64,000 nucleotides of DNA from Sorex araneus (GCF_027595985.1 NC_073306.1:193085000-193148999); one strand, 5' to 3'. Shown: positions 1 through 12,910, counted from the stretch's first letter. Program-made: numbers and translations. Notes: generated by a model from the sequence alone, not told the origin.

Positions 1-1011
1 AGACCATTATAATTTGATCCTTAATCATTCAAATTAGTGCTACTATTAAACTTTTGAAATTTATTGATTTTCTCCGGAGATCTTTAAACTGTATAGAATT
101 TGAAATTGGAACAAAACTATAATTCTGGAAAAGAAGCTTTCAAAGATGAATTAATTTATGGATCTCTGCACCAGTTGATATAGAAAACAGAGACAAAAGG
201 ACTTTAAAGCCAATAGTAAGGTTAAGGGGTAAGTTACTTTCAAAGAACTCACGTAGAAGTTTCTGCTCCAGAATCTCGCCCTGAAGTTCTCAAACCATAT
301 ACCTCACCCATAATGTAAGTATTATTTTTAGTTAAATTTAGCCAATTTTTATTTCACCAAATTCACATAAAAATGAAGTTCAATTATGCCCATGCCTTTT
401 ATAATGATGTCTTTTGTTTTCATGAATCTCCAGTGAATATACTGATTCCATTGTCATCTCTAGCACTATCTATGCATAACTGAAGTACTTCTCATTGTAG
501 GAGTTACTTTATGTCAATAACTTGTGAATGAAACTAGTCATTATGCAATTTTTTGTTGGTAAGAATTTCTTTATGAAAGCTATAGTTAGATGACTAATTA
601 GCAGTAAGGTGAGTTCATGCTAATGACACATTTGAAATACTAAAAATTATTCTCTCTTATCTATTCCTTGGTTTAAGAGAGAACCTATTGTAAATGGGTA
701 TCTAATCATACTACAAACTAGGCAAAGATTCAGGAGAGGGTAATTTATTTTCAGTTCTATATTAATAATTTTAGTATCTTTCTATCAAGTATGCAGATGA
801 CCCCAAATCTGTTTAAATAAGAATTGTAGATCTTGATTGCAGATTAAAATTCTTCTATTTTTATAGGCTGTTACTTTAGATGATCATTTCCTTTAAACCT
901 TATTTTTATTGATAAATATGGCATTTTAATATTATTCTGTGTTTGCCTGATAATATGAAATGGCTGGAATTATAAAAGAACATTTAACTACTGAAAAAAT
1001 GTAAGCATTTA
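1..1011. other. Intergenic AT-rich DNA, no gene seen
   Basis: No exon-like reading frame, RNA gene or recognisable repeat core was found here; the stretch ends at the target site of the first SINE. Confidence 0.5.
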
Positions 1012-1186
1012 GGGGCTGGAGCAATAGCACAGCGGGTAGGGCATTTGCCTTGCACGCAGCCAACCCGGGTTCGATTCCCAGCATCCCATATGGTCCCCTG
1101 ACCACCACCAGGAGTAATTCCTGAGTGTAGAGCCAGGAGTAACCCCTGTGCATTGCCAGGTGTGACCCAAAAAGAAAAAAAAAAAA
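1012..1186 (+). mobile_element. tRNA-derived SINE, short form
   Basis: The copy starts GGGGCTGGAGCAATAGCACAG, has box B GGTTCGATTCC, the body module CAGCATCCCATATGGTCCCC and an A-rich tail. The flanks carry an imperfect target duplication (GTAAGCATTTA before, GTAAGTATTTA after), so this is one intact retrotransposed copy. The family is the abundant shrew SINE. Confidence 0.9.
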
Positions 1187-1289
1187 GTAAGTATTTAGAG
1201 ACAATGTATTTTCTACACAGAAAAGAAAAGGTACTTAGTGATCAATTAGTCAAACTAATGAATTATTTCAGAGCAATTTTGTCAAAAAC

Positions 1290-1480
1290 TAAAGATAGGG
1301 CAGAGAAGATGTACAGTAGGTAAGGCACTTGTCTTGTATGCAGCTGAGTTGTTTTGATTCCCTGCAGCCCATATAATGGATCCCCTAAGCTTCACCAGGA
1401 GTAAGCCCTGAGCACAGAGAAAGGAATAAGCCCTGAGCACTACAAAGTGTGGTCCAAACACAAAAACAAAGTAAAGACAG
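1290..1480 (+). mobile_element. Degraded SINE, short form
   Basis: The order of motifs is that of the short form (GGTAAGGCACTTG, GCAGCCCATATAATGG, CCAGGAGTAAGCCCTGAGCAC), but divergence is much higher than in neighbouring copies, so it is an older insertion. Confidence 0.65.
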
Positions 1481-3880
1481 AAAACTCAATTATTTTATCA
1501 GTATTAGTCACCTGTAAGTAATGATGGCACTTCGATCACAAAAGCAAAAAAAATGATACAATCTAGTAATGATCTTAAAAAATGCTCAAGAGCAGCATAA
1601 AGTTCCTGAGGTGTTATGTTTTCAAAACGATAAAAATAATTTCAAGGATATGCATGAAAACATTTCAACATGAAAGTAATCTTTACAGAAAGCTAATGCA
1701 ATAATTGAATAAGTATGAAAATAATATGTGAAAGTATTATGCATAAATACTAAAGGAAAGAGTAAAATAGGATAAAAATAGAGAAGAAAAGGAGCAAAAT
1801 AAGTAAAGAAAATAGGGAAAGGAACATAAGAAAAATCTGAGGATTATGTAATGATGCTTTCCTATTACTCCTATTCTCAAATCATAACTTTTCAAGTACA
1901 TTTTATTTATAATTTCTAAGAAGCTCCCAGTCTAGTATTGTCATACAATAATCACAGTTATATGCACATACATATACATAGTTGTTTTACATGCATTTTA
2001 TACATTTATATATAAATATTCATACATATATTTCATACATTTATATATGAATATTCAATGATTCATAGTACACATAAGTATTATATATTTATATATAAAT
2101 ATACCTGTATATTTATATAAGTATATTTCAAAGCTGATTGAAATAGTAGCAGCAGCTAGAACTGTACTACCTGAAAAATTAAGCTAAATTTCCAAATTTG
2201 ATCTTCAACAATTAAGTTTACCACTTTGAATTTAATACCTCCAAATTTTGGCAATGAAAGTGGGTCATCTCATTAAACTGATGAGGCAAATATAAGGTTA
2301 AAGACCACCAGGATAGGATTATGTAATTTCTGTGACATTCACTCATGATAACAGATTTTGCATATCATAGAGAAGAGTTCTGCAGAAAATAAAAAGCAGT
2401 ATAGTAAAACGTTTAACATTTTTATTTAACAAGGAACTCAGAGTCTAGTTGAAGCATCAGTCACATGCTGTCCTTTTATGCTATCTACACCTCCTCTTCC
2501 TCTATTTCCACCTTTTGACAAAAGAAAACTTGAGTAGACAATGTTATCTCTGGTGTCTTTTTCTATCCTAAATAATTATGCTTTCACAATTTTAAACATG
2601 AGCTATGTAATAATCAGGGACTATTTGTATTGTGGCCAAAATTCTGATCATCAAAATGATATGTTAGAGGTCCTCAGTATGGCTGTAGAAATGACTGTGC
2701 TGAGTGCCTACAGCCAGGAAACAAGCATCAATTAAAAAGACAAAGTTGCAAGAGAACTAGCATTATCTTGATAGTACTTTTAAGCTTCTGACCTACACAG
2801 TCTCTCAATGCACAAACACAATATAAATTTATTATGAACTGAATCATTCAATAAAAAGTTAACAGTTAAGATACTTATATAGTCATATGTTTTTGAAATC
2901 TTTCAAATTTTTTCAAAGCTAACAAAATCAAACCCTGTTGTCTATTTTTGTTATGGGTGACTTCTAACGAAGAATTAAAGAAGAGATGTACAGGCATTTT
3001 AGTCTCAGAACCACTTCTTATGTTGTTATGCTTAAAAAACTAGTGAAGATTAAAACACACATACACACACACACACACACAAGGACAGGGACACCTCGAA
3101 TATCTGAGACATGGGGTTGATCCACCACTATTCACAAAAAAACTACAGAGAACCTACGAAGCACTGGTTTATACTGACTTTCTAAAAGTATTTACTATAT
3201 TAGGAATGAAAACTAGAAAATATGAATTGATTATTTTTTAATAAATTATTTCAAAATAACATCCTATTGAAAAATGGGATTCAAAACTCTTGAGTTTTAT
3301 CCTTGGTAACCCATGGTCTGCCAAGCACTGCTAGTTATGATTTTGGTGACAACCTGCACTGTGGGTTCTGATTCCGAAACACCAGTAATGAGAATACCTT
3401 TAACCAACGTCTGGACAAATTCTCCTGGCAAGTGGCCCTAACCCTTGCCCCACAACTACACTAGGTGTGGCCCCTATAGGATATGAATATTATTTTATTT
3501 TATGGATGTCTTCTTTGAATTCTGGCATTGTAATATGCTGTTCCAATAAAATATTTTAGGAAAATTCTAACAGAAATGAAGCTGGAAAGAAGTGTTTTTT
3601 CCTGGCATTTTCAATAAATTTGAATAGTCTTCAATTCTACACCAAACATTGATAAGTGGCTATTTCTAGAGATTAGTGTCTATAGCATAGAATACAAATG
3701 TCATACCTATGAAACTTTCTACCTCATTATGCCAAAAATTCACCAGTATCCATCCCATTTTGAGATATTCTTTCATATGTAAATATCTAATAAGCACTGG
3801 CTACTTACAAAATATTTACTTATTTAAATCACATAGCTATGCAAATCTTCCCAATATTGACACATTCATTACACAGTATC
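1481..3880. other. Intergenic DNA with simple AT and CA repeats
   Basis: AT-rich sequence with a TATATA-type low-complexity stretch around 1960-2115 and a short (CA)n run around 3056-3082. The 64-codon frame at 2541-2735 has no family resemblance or splice context. No gene is supported. Confidence 0.5.
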
Positions 3881-3889
3881 AAAAAAACA

Positions 3890-4050
3890 CATACCTGGGT
3901 CAGAGAGCTAGCTCAAGGGCTAGTGCACATGATTTTATGTGGGAGACCCCAGCATCATGTGGTCTTTGGTGTCCTGTTGTGTGTGATTCCTTAGCACAGA
4001 AGCACAAGTGGTCCAACAACCACCACCAAGTGTGGACTCAAAAAAATCCA
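3890..4050 (+). mobile_element. Old degraded SINE
   Basis: Weak match to the short SINE body: CCCAGCATCATGTGGTC, then a stretch resembling the TGAGCAC/AAGTGTG end and an A-rich tail. Strongly diverged. Confidence 0.45.
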
Positions 4051-4099
4051 CAAGAAAGCAATAACAAAAACTCACATTACTTCATACAAGGGCCATTCT

Positions 4100-6570
4100 A
4101 AAAATTAAAATTGGAAAGGTGTCAAGTTTATAGAGGATTGCATAACTTTTCCCAAATGGCAGTTTTCACTGAGATATTGACTCGTTATCAAAATAAAAAT
4201 GATCAGTTGTTTTCCTTTAAGAAATATCCTCATTTCACTGATTTTTGGTGAACTGCTTATCAAAGACAAGTCTAAATAACCATTTTTTTCCTGTCAGTTC
4301 TCTTTCAAGCAAAAATGGTGTTCTATGACCAATAGCAGTTGCTTCATCTTTTTCTCAAATATCAAAAAGCTTTTCCAACACAATCATTATATTTCATTTT
4401 GTAACAGGAGTGACTATGCATGCTTTCTTTTGATCAGTTAATGAAAAAAGAATCTGAACTAGTGGTTAACATTTATAAAATTAATTCTTTTTACTGCTTC
4501 ATCAAAAACTTCCTTGAGTGAAACTGGAATTCATTTGTACTAGGGCATTTAGAACTCGACTAAATATGACTTCTTTTGTGGTTTAGTACCGCCTTTATTT
4601 GTACAGAGCACAAGGAGTTTTACACAATATTTCTTTTGCATCATCAGTACAAATGTTAATACACCGGACACATAGATCATACTTCAATCTTGATGTCACA
4701 ACCTGTGAGAATCATAAGGCTTCCTAGAGTCAACGCTTTGGAAAAACAAGTTAAAATTATTAAATAAAAATTTTCATGCTGTTTTTTAATTAACTGAAAG
4801 TGTAATTCCAAGTATTACCTTGAAATACCTAACCACTCATTTAATGTTAAAGTAGAAAGGATAAAATTTTAACAGCAAAAAATTAAAACATAAGCACAAA
4901 AGTCAATATTTTAAACATCATTTCATATGGAACAATAAGAGGAAATAAATGAACCAGTGGATTTTAAAACACACATATACTTAGCCCTCTCACCACTGTT
5001 TTTCCTACCTTGTAGTTTATGTGGTTCTATCATTAGACAGAATTTACTTGCTTGGCTAGCAGCTGTTAGTAATAATCTGGAAGTTTTCCTCTGAGATCCA
5101 AAATACATGAAGACAATGCAGAAATAACCTCTTGCTCCTTGGATTTAAACTCTTAAAACTGAGTCAAGCATGGGTTGTGGTTTCAAAGGGTTCTTTGCAA
5201 TCTGAAGATAGTCACATGTCATCTTTCTTTAACCAATGGAAGGGCCATGCTAAAAAAAACAGCGGGTTAATTGAGACATTGTCTAACACACATATAACCA
5301 CTACTGTCATTACCTCTGATTATCTTCCAGGGAGTCTTGAGGATAGCACACATCCAATCAGGTTTTACATCTTACATCATATAGAAAGAAACAATATTTT
5401 CATTATATACTAGGGTTATACAGTTTGACTCACGTCTTGCTGTAATCTAAAGCAAAAATATTCATAAAAGAACTTGGATGTGAAAGATTTATTTCAAGAA
5501 ATGCCTTATTTTCCATTTATTTTTTCAACATATTAAGAAAGTAAATGAAACATTTTCCCCAGAATAATAATTTAGACTATTGTTAGATTGTTAGTATATA
5601 AAATAGATTTTATTAAAATTTTTAATAATGATTAAATGTATATAGTGAAACATAATAGCATGGAACAAATATCTTTTTCATTTCTCTTCTGTAAAGCACA
5701 CATGTGGTCATAAAATATTTGAAGGGTTAATCAGTAAATGTTGTAGAAATTATTTACAGTACTTTTAATTTTTGACTGGCTCCTAATTCAAAAGATTATT
5801 GATATCCATGAATTTTTATAATGTTTAGGGGACAAAAGTTTATGAAGCAAATGACTCAAGAAAGTGATTTGCAGCCATTGCTGTTTGAACTATTGCTAAT
5901 TCACACAGGAAACATATGCAAACTACTACATACTGTACTATTAGTGCACAATTGGCAGCAGTAGATTTTATCTAATACTTGAAATATGAATCAACTAAGA
6001 GTTATATAAGTCCTTAATAACTGATCACTAAATGATAACAACTGAAACTTTTTGCTGAATCCTTTATCTCTTCCCAGCAGCTAAATTTTGCAAATTGTCA
6101 GGGCTCAGACTTCAGATATTTTCTTTGTAATATCTACTCTTTAACTGTCAACCACTCCCTTTGTTTCAAATACATTCTATATAAATTCATAATTTCCAAA
6201 CTTATGTTCCATTCCTGGTGTCTTCCCTAAGATCACCTCAAGATTAATATTTCTAAATATCTATTCAACATACTTCCTTGAGATTTACATACTTGTATTT
6301 ACTACTTGTAACATACCCCAAACGGCATTCTCTCTAATCTTTGGATCTACTTCTTCCCCTTATTTCCACTCTCAAAAAAATTGCACCATTTTTCACCCAT
6401 TTGATCATATCAAAAAATCTTGAAGTTATCCTAGAGTCTGGCTTCATTTCATAAAACTGTCAAGTGACTTTTCGATAAGTAGGTACACAACAAAAATCAA
6501 AGCGGTTGTCTTGACATACAAAACCATTATATAATCTTGCCTGCTCCTTCTGTGATTTTCTGTTCATCTT
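4100..6570. other. Intergenic DNA, nothing recognised
   Basis: AT-rich with many stops in all frames. The interval 4240-4740 has vaguely coding-like short peptides on the minus strand but no family could be assigned. Confidence 0.4.
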
Positions 6571-7089
6571 TTTTGTGAGGGAAGGATGCCCGAGCAATGC
6601 TCAGGAGGCTGTGAGAACCCACTTGTTATTCTCCACCAACTGGAACATAGGTTCAATGCTAAGGATGCGACTCCGCTCAGGTCCCGCGGTCCTGCTAGGC
6701 ATGCGTCTCAAACGTTGTACTAGTTCCAAATTCAGCTCTGCTCTTTCATTCTTTATCATTTTTATTCTCTCCTTTGAATATTTTCCTCTAGATGCCTTCA
6801 AGTCTTGCTCCTTCGTTTATTTCACTTTGCTACTCAAATGCCACCCTGTGGAAGGTTTTGACCATATTATTCTAAACACTGGCTCTCAGAAGTCCGCATG
6901 CGCAATTTCTGCATGTTTCTTTATTCTTATTATTTATAAGATTTGGATTTTGCCTGCCTGCTTAAATATGCTTATAAAAATAGGTGCATTTGTTTGTATA
7001 TATTTAGTCTACCTGAATGAAAATAAATATATCTTGTGTGCTTATAATAATGTGCTTGATACATACTTGAAAATATTGTTGAAGTAATT

Positions 7090-7260
7090 ATTCACTCATA
7101 AGAACTTCATACATAAACAATATACATCTTCTTTATCTGATCATCTGTCCTTGAGCACTTGTGTCGTTATATTTCTTGGCTATTGTAAATGGTGCTGCAA
7201 TGGACATAGGTGTGCACAATTATTTTATTTGTATGTATTATTTGTTTAGATATCCAGGAC
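7090..7260 (-). mobile_element. L1 fragment (ORF2 end/3' region)
   Basis: The plus strand reads as the reverse complement of the conserved L1 segment around the CATCTGTCCTTGAGCACTT, GGCTATTGTAAATGGTGCTG and ATATCCAGGACT blocks. The same block recurs at about 14150-14340. Truncated at both ends. Confidence 0.6.
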
Positions 7261-7359
7261 TATAATCTCTGAGTAATATGGTAGATATAGAATCAAAATG
7301 TTTCTATAGAGGCTGGATCCTTTAACATGGGGGGGAAAGCTTCTAAAATATTGGTTTTT

Positions 7360-7500
7360 GTCTTTCTTCCTACCTTCCTTTTTGCTTTCCTTTCTTTCTT
7401 CCATCTGTTCTTCCTTTTTTCCTTCTTTCTTTTCTTCTTTGTTTATTTCTTTCTTCTTTCCTTCCTTTTTCTTTCCTAGTTTTCTTCTTTCTTCTTTAGG
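7360..7500. repeat. Polypyrimidine TTCC/TTTC tract
   Basis: Imperfect (TTCC)n/(TTTC)n run. The lysine/glutamate-rich frame on the minus strand here is simply the translation of this tract. Confidence 0.85.
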
Positions 7501-7911
7501 CACAACATGATTCACAAAGCTTTTAATAACAGAGTTTCCGAGGCATTTAGTGCTTTGTTTCCAAACCCACTATTGGTGTCAGATACCCTCCACTAATGAA
7601 CCAAGTTTCCCTTCCCCTTCCCAATAGGCTTAATTGCACACTATTTTTTTAATTTACTCATTAAATTTTTATATGGTTCACTGTTCCCCTTCATTTTCAC
7701 ATGGTCCCAAAGTTAGCTTGAATAAATCTCATTTTATATTTGAATGAAGAAAGCAGATTCAAAGAGAGAATGTGACTTGAAAATCAGCTAAAAATATTTT
7801 CCTATGCTCTAAAATTACCAAAATCAGAAATCTATATATATATGAGAATTTATTTACCTCACACAGATATACAAAGATGAAGTTTTCTCTTTTTTCTGTC
7901 TAATTTTTTCT

Positions 7912-8091
7912 GTGGCTAGAGTTATAGTACAGCAGATAGGGCATTATTATCTTGTCTGTGGCCTGGTTTAATCGCTGGCACCCCATATAGTCCCCCTAGC
8001 TCATAAGGAGTGATCCTAAGGGTAGAACCAAGAGTAAGCCAAGAAAAACACCAGGTATGACCCCAAAACAAACACAACAACAATAACAAAA
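7912..8091 (+). mobile_element. Diverged SINE, short form
   Basis: Recognisable head (GTGGCTAGAGTTATAGTACAG), middle CACCCCATATAGTCCCC and tail CCAGGTATGACCCC followed by an A/C-rich tail. Confidence 0.75.
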
Positions 8092-8206
8092 ATCACATGT
8101 GTGGCTAGGGCAAAAAACACTGAAAAATTTTTTAGTTTTTTTTTAAAAATTCTATCTTATGTCCTTGGTTTATAAAATTGATGTATCCTTGTTATAAAAT
8201 ATAACA

Positions 8207-8453
8207 CTGTAGCTGTCACTCTCATCCCATTGTTCATAGATTTTGCTCGAGTGGACACTGGGAAGGTCTACTTTGTGAGACTTGTTGTTACTGTTTTGGG
8301 CATATCAAATACACCATGGGTAGCTTGCCAGGCTCTGTCGTGCAGGCAGGATACTCTCAGTAGCTCTCCAGGAGGGATGGGGGAATCAAACCCGGGTCAG
8401 CCATGTGCAAGGCAAACTCCCTACCCACTGTGCTATCGCTCCAGTCCATATAT
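8207..8453 (-). mobile_element. tRNA-derived SINE, long form
   Basis: Reverse-strand copy: head at the high end (ACCCACTGTGCTATCGCTCC), then the long-form body with CTTGCCAGGCTCTG and TGTTACTGTTTTGGGCATAT. Flanked by a 13 bp direct repeat ATAAAATATAACA at 8194-8206 and 8454-8466, the target-site duplication. Confidence 0.9.
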
Positions 8454-8469
8454 ATAAAATATAACAATA

Positions 8470-9380
8470 TTATAAAAAATCCATCTTCCTTTTGACACTT
8501 CTTTGCCCTGGATGACATGCAGTATTGAATATTATGCTTTTTTATTTAATCCTTTCAACATTTTAGACCTGAACAGGAATGGATTATTTTCTTGAATTGA
8601 AAGTCCAGCCTTTTATTAGGAGTTGCTTTAAAGATTTCTATTCAGTTGTGTGTTAATTTTTTAACAATTTCCGCCTACTTTTCTTTCTCTTCACTTGCTC
8701 CAACATGTGTACAGTAAACAGTATTTGTGACCCAATTCAGTGAGCAATGGTAGCCTCAGAGTCAGGGAATAGATATCTGCTTTATCTTTGCTATTCTCTG
8801 ATCTCTTCCTTTTACTGGTTAACACTGAGTTACCACTTGTCATAACCAGCCTTGAAGATGTCGTGGGATCACCCTGGGATCACCCTGGCTTCTTGCGATA
8901 GTCACAAAATTCTTTTATTCTGCAACTACTTTGGGTTTGGGTCTCTGTCAGTCCTTGGGCCCTCTCAGCACCCCTATAAGTTATCAATGAAACACATGAG
9001 AATAACTTTTCCCCCTGTTCTCACAAAGTAGATTATGGAGATTATGCTTGGATTTATCTATCCAATCATCTCCCTACACCATATGTGTGCTATTGCTCTA
9101 ATAGTCAGCTCTGCTAAATCACATGGAGGATTTCAGAATTTCAGAACCTCCCCGAGCTATATCACACAGTATGCAAGTGTTCTTTAGCTTGCCAATTTCT
9201 ACTTTTATTTGTTCTTTGTTCACCTGGAATTGCTGTCTTAGAACAGGAGAATTGTCCCTCTAACCTGTTTCTCACAACTCTAAAGCTGTCTTTCTACCCA
9301 CAATTTACCCAATCAATAAGAAAGAAGTATTTATATCTTCCTTCCCCCAGTGTGGATTTACTTTGCTCTACAACTATCTT
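8470..9380. other. Intergenic DNA, nothing recognised
   Basis: Apart from a short direct duplication (GGGATCACCCT near 8865-8885) I see no gene or repeat core. Confidence 0.4.
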
Positions 9381-9384
9381 CTCA

Positions 9385-10640
9385 TTGAATTAAGCATGAA
9401 ATTTTCAAACCATTCTATGTGTTCTATGTTCTGTCTGACACAAAAATATGAGACTTTGGGAAGGCCATGAGTTACCAGCGCCATGAAGTGGTGTGTATGT
9501 TCTTGTTTTGAAAAATCCTCCAACTATTTATCCAGAAATGTATGCTCGTGAAATTCTGAACCATCATCATCAAATCCTGCCTCATTGTTAATTGGGAATT
9601 TCCCCTTTGTCCGTTTTCCAGTCCATTCGAAAAAGGCTCTTGATTTACTGCAGCTAATTGGTTAGCAATTCCACAATTCAAAATGAAGCGTTTGTCTTTG
9701 TGTTGGGTGCCCCTTCAGTAGCTGCCTAGTCTCAAAAATATTGTCTCTTCCCTTTAGACATACTTCCCTTAATCCAAAGTCATGGTCGGCGCTTCACCAG
9801 GGTCTATCTGGTAAACTGATCTTCTACTAACATTTGTTGTGGCAGACCTTGTCACTTTCATACCCCATATTAAATTACTGAAACACACTTTAGGTCTTTT
9901 CCGTTCTTCCTCGGCCCTCGAATCTTTCTTGTGGTGCTGGAAATGCCTGTGAAGTTCCAGCATGTAGGTCTGTCTGTCAAAAGGAGAGCATCCCAAACGT
10001 AAATGCCACAGCCACTGCATTGGGATTTGGACTTACTGTGGCATATTTTGCAACTATCCAGGGTACCAGCTGAGGTAAGCAGATGTTAAGTTATTATCTG
10101 CTGGGTTGCTTTGTTGTTCGTACATATACTGTACTTAACTCAATTTTTCATATCTTATTAATTCCTAGGGCTGGAGCGATAGCACAGCGGTTGGGCATTC
10201 GCCTTTCACGCGGCCAACCGGTGTTCGATTCCTCCACCCCTCTCGGAGAGCCCGGCAAGCTACTGAGAGTATCTTGCCCACACGGCAGAGCCTGGCAATC
10301 TACCCGTGTGTATTGGATATGCCAAAAATAGTAACAACAAGTCTTTCAATGAGAAACATTACTGGTGCCCGCTCGGACAAATAGATGAGCAACGGGATGA
10401 CAGTGATTAATTCCCAATAAGTCTTCCCCCTCCCTTTTCCTCCTTTATACCCTCTCGACTCTTATTTTCCTTGAAAATTCTCCTGAGATGGAAAATGACT
10501 TTTATTTTTCTTGCTGTCAGTCACAACGGTACTGCCAAAAAACCTTTTATGTTATGTTTTGTCTGGAAAAATAGGGTATCCTTTTACCAAAAGTATCCCA
10601 CACTCTCTTCTGCTCCCCGTCAGACCCCACGGTTCCTTTC
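9385..10640 (-). pseudogene. MRPS31 (mitoribosomal small-subunit protein mS31) processed pseudogene, SINE-interrupted
   Basis: Read on the minus strand, broken pieces follow MRPS31 in order. Near 10470-10570 is a stretch like the post-presequence region (DSKKNKS). At about 10110-10150 is ELSTVYVRTTKQP. At 9800-9985 is a block with ERKRPKVCFSNLIWGMKV and ARSAT-like residues. At 9600-9690 is a block around [14 protein letters not shown]. At 9390-9580 is the C-terminal block ([26 protein letters not shown]). The pieces are in different frames with internal stops, several deletions and no introns, as expected of an old retrocopy. A SINE sits at 10168-10405, within the copy. I could not see a clear poly(A) tail or target duplication. 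The functional protein is a structural component of the mitochondrial ribosome; this copy cannot encode it. Identification is from memory of the family. Confidence 0.8.
10168..10405 (+). mobile_element. tRNA-derived SINE, long form, inside the MRPS31 pseudogene
   Basis: Well preserved: GGGCTGGAGCGATAGCACAG head, TCTCGGAGAGCCCGGCAAGC body and CGGGATGACAGTG end. TTAATTCC occurs on both sides (target duplication). It is younger than the pseudogene it splits. Confidence 0.9.
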
Positions 10641-11173
10641 CATTATGGAATTAATTTATTAATCTTCACAGGCCTTAGCACTAAAAAGAGCTAGAGGTAA
10701 AAGAATTGGAATAAACATTCTTTGCTAGCAAAGTTTAGTCTTTCAAAGTATTGCTTTCTCTCCGTGAAAAACCAATACTAAACCTATTTTGGATTTTTAA
10801 AAGCCACATAATTGCTTCCTTAAAATACATTAATTTTTACAGTATATTGAACTGAGTCTTTGGGGATAATATCACTTCCTATATTTCCTAAAAATAGAAA
10901 CCTCAAAGTATTCTAGTTGCTTGTTTTATTACTTTTTTAAAATATTCTTCTCATATCTGACATAGACTTAACTATACATTTTTTTCTCCTTAGTCTGAGT
11001 TTCCAGGTTTAAATGTATACCATATCCTTGGCATAGTGCTATAGTCATAGGCCATTAGTACTGGAAATAGTATTCCAGTACAAAGATCTTGCATTCTGGA
11101 TCTCTTAATTTATATTTTCTTCAATCACAAATTCTGCTCTTCTATCTCTCTTAAAGGCAATAATTCTCATTTC

Positions 11174-11272
11174 ATGCCAAAAACAGTAACAACAAGTCTC
11201 ACAATGGAGATGTTACTGGTGCCCACTTGAGCAAATAGATGAATAATGAGACAGCACTGCCACAGTGCTACA
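11174..11272 (+). mobile_element. SINE long form, 3' fragment only
   Basis: Starts in the body (ATGCCAAAAACAGTAACAAC) and runs to the ACAGTGCTAC end; the tRNA head is missing (5' truncated). Confidence 0.8.
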
Positions 11273-11744
11273 TGTATAAAATTACTAACCCACATTAAAA
11301 ATATATACATAGATTTTTAAAATAATTTATAATATGAGGGAGCCACTACAACATGGATATGCTTAATTTACATGTTGGTTAGGCTATTGGGATAGATCAG
11401 CATGAGAAAAGAGATGGTTAACATTTATCCTAACTAGTTTTTACAAATTAGGATCTTCGGTGACAGTTAAAGATTCTTGAAATATATTGCTTTCTATGGA
11501 GTTTTGTTGCACTGAAATTGTGTATATCTTACAACCCTAGTGGAATAGTTAAGAATACACACCATCTTTCTCACTGTTTTATAGAATAAGTATCTGGGTA
11601 CATTCAAATCACAAGAAGAGTTGAAAGTCACAGATGGAATGTTATTTCCTCTTACAGAGAGTAATCTTTTATTACAAATTTTAAAACTTAAATTTCAAAC
11701 TAAAAAACCATAGTAATCAAATAAAAGCTATTTACTGTGGGGTT

Positions 11745-11908
11745 TTTTTTTGTTGTTGTTTGGGGCCATACCCAATGATGCTCAGGGGTTCTCCTGGCTC
11801 TGTACGCAGGAATTACTCTTGTGGTAGTGCTCAAGGGTGCTGGGGATCAAATTCGGATTGGCTGTGTACAGGACAAGCACCTTACCTGCTGTATTATCAC
11901 TCCAGTTC
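11745..11908 (-). mobile_element. SINE, short form, reverse orientation
   Basis: T-rich tail at the low end, then GGGCCATACCCAATGATGCTC, and the head near 11890 (TATTATCACTCCAG). Moderately diverged. Confidence 0.8.
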
Positions 11909-12184
11909 CTGTTTAGTGTGTTTCTATCATGTGTCATTTTCCTATTTATATTAAACATAATCTGCACAAGGTCATTCGAGGGAAGTACAACTACCCTCCT
12001 ATAAAAGATGCAAAAATAACTGCTCAAGGAGGTTAATGAACAAGCTCAATGCTATACAACTAGTTAATAGTGGAGTCAAGATTTTAATTTACAGTTTTTT
12101 TTTAATTATATTATGTCAGCAGTCTAGCGATGGGGAGAAGACAAGGTAGAAACTAAGAAGGCAAAAAGATCTGTTGATTAAGTT

Positions 12185-12379
12185 CAAAGAAACTGCAGCG
12201 GGAAGAAAGTTCAACTGACTGAGTGCTTTGCATGCTGGTGTCTCCCCACCAATACCCCACCCTGCCTCACCTACCCACCCCCAGTCCTGTTTGAAACCTA
12301 ATATTAATAGGAGTGACCCCTAAGCGTGTCAGAAATAGCTCCCAAGTACTGCCAGGTGAGGCTCAAAAAAAAAAAAAAA
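12185..12379 (+). mobile_element. Old SINE with intact A-tail
   Basis: Diverged head, then GAGTGACCCCTAAGCG, TACTGCCAGGTGAGGCTC and a 14-15 A tail. Confidence 0.55.
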
Positions 12380-12859
12380 GATGAAAGGAAACAAAACAGA
12401 AAATTTGAGCAGCAAGAGTAAATGCACGTAAAACCCTAGACAGTCAAGTAAATTGAGCCCTCTCTGAAAAGAAATGTTTTAAAAATAATATTAAGAAAGC
12501 AAACGGGCAGCAAAGGAATGGAGGGCTCCGCTCAAGGCTAATTTGACTGAAAAAAGACGTGATGTCAGTACAACAACTGATACCAGAATATTTGCCCAGT
12601 GACTACACGTGATTCAACAAGCAAAGGGAGGCCAGTGACTCACATAGTAATTTGAGAGACACATCCCAGACAGAGGGGACAAGAAGAACAGGATATGTTA
12701 CTCTGATTCAAACTTTTATTTTACTTCCTTAGCAAGATGTTTCAGTTCTATTTTTTTTCACTCCTTTTAAAAATACACAGACACACAAAAATGAAGGTAG
12801 TGAGCAATTATAATGACGAGGAAGATATGTGGAGGAGGGAAAAGTTCCTGGGTAGGTAG

Positions 12860-12860
<1 letters not shown>

Positions 12861-12906
<46 letters not shown>

Positions 12907-12910
12907 TGTA
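12861..12910. repeat. (GT)n microsatellite
   Basis: About 23 GT units with one AT interruption. It creates the poly-His/Thr frame on the minus strand, which is not a gene. Confidence 0.95.

Noticed and set aside
1012-1186. tRNA gene called from box A/box B
   Set aside because: The boxes belong to the SINE head; there is no tRNA cloverleaf, and many dispersed copies with A-tails and target duplications exist.
3301-3420. Protease-like phrase near 3.3 kb (NSPGKWP-type translation)
   Set aside because: A few suggestive residues only; no flanking splice sites or alignable domain.
4240-4740. Coding-like scraps on the minus strand (e.g. KEVFDEAV)
   Set aside because: Short, frame-broken and not convincingly alignable to any one family; could be an old retrocopy but is not supportable by eye.
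6575-7087. 170-codon plus-strand frame
   Set aside because: No recognisable domain, no splice or promoter context, and its end overlaps AT-rich low-complexity and L1-like sequence.
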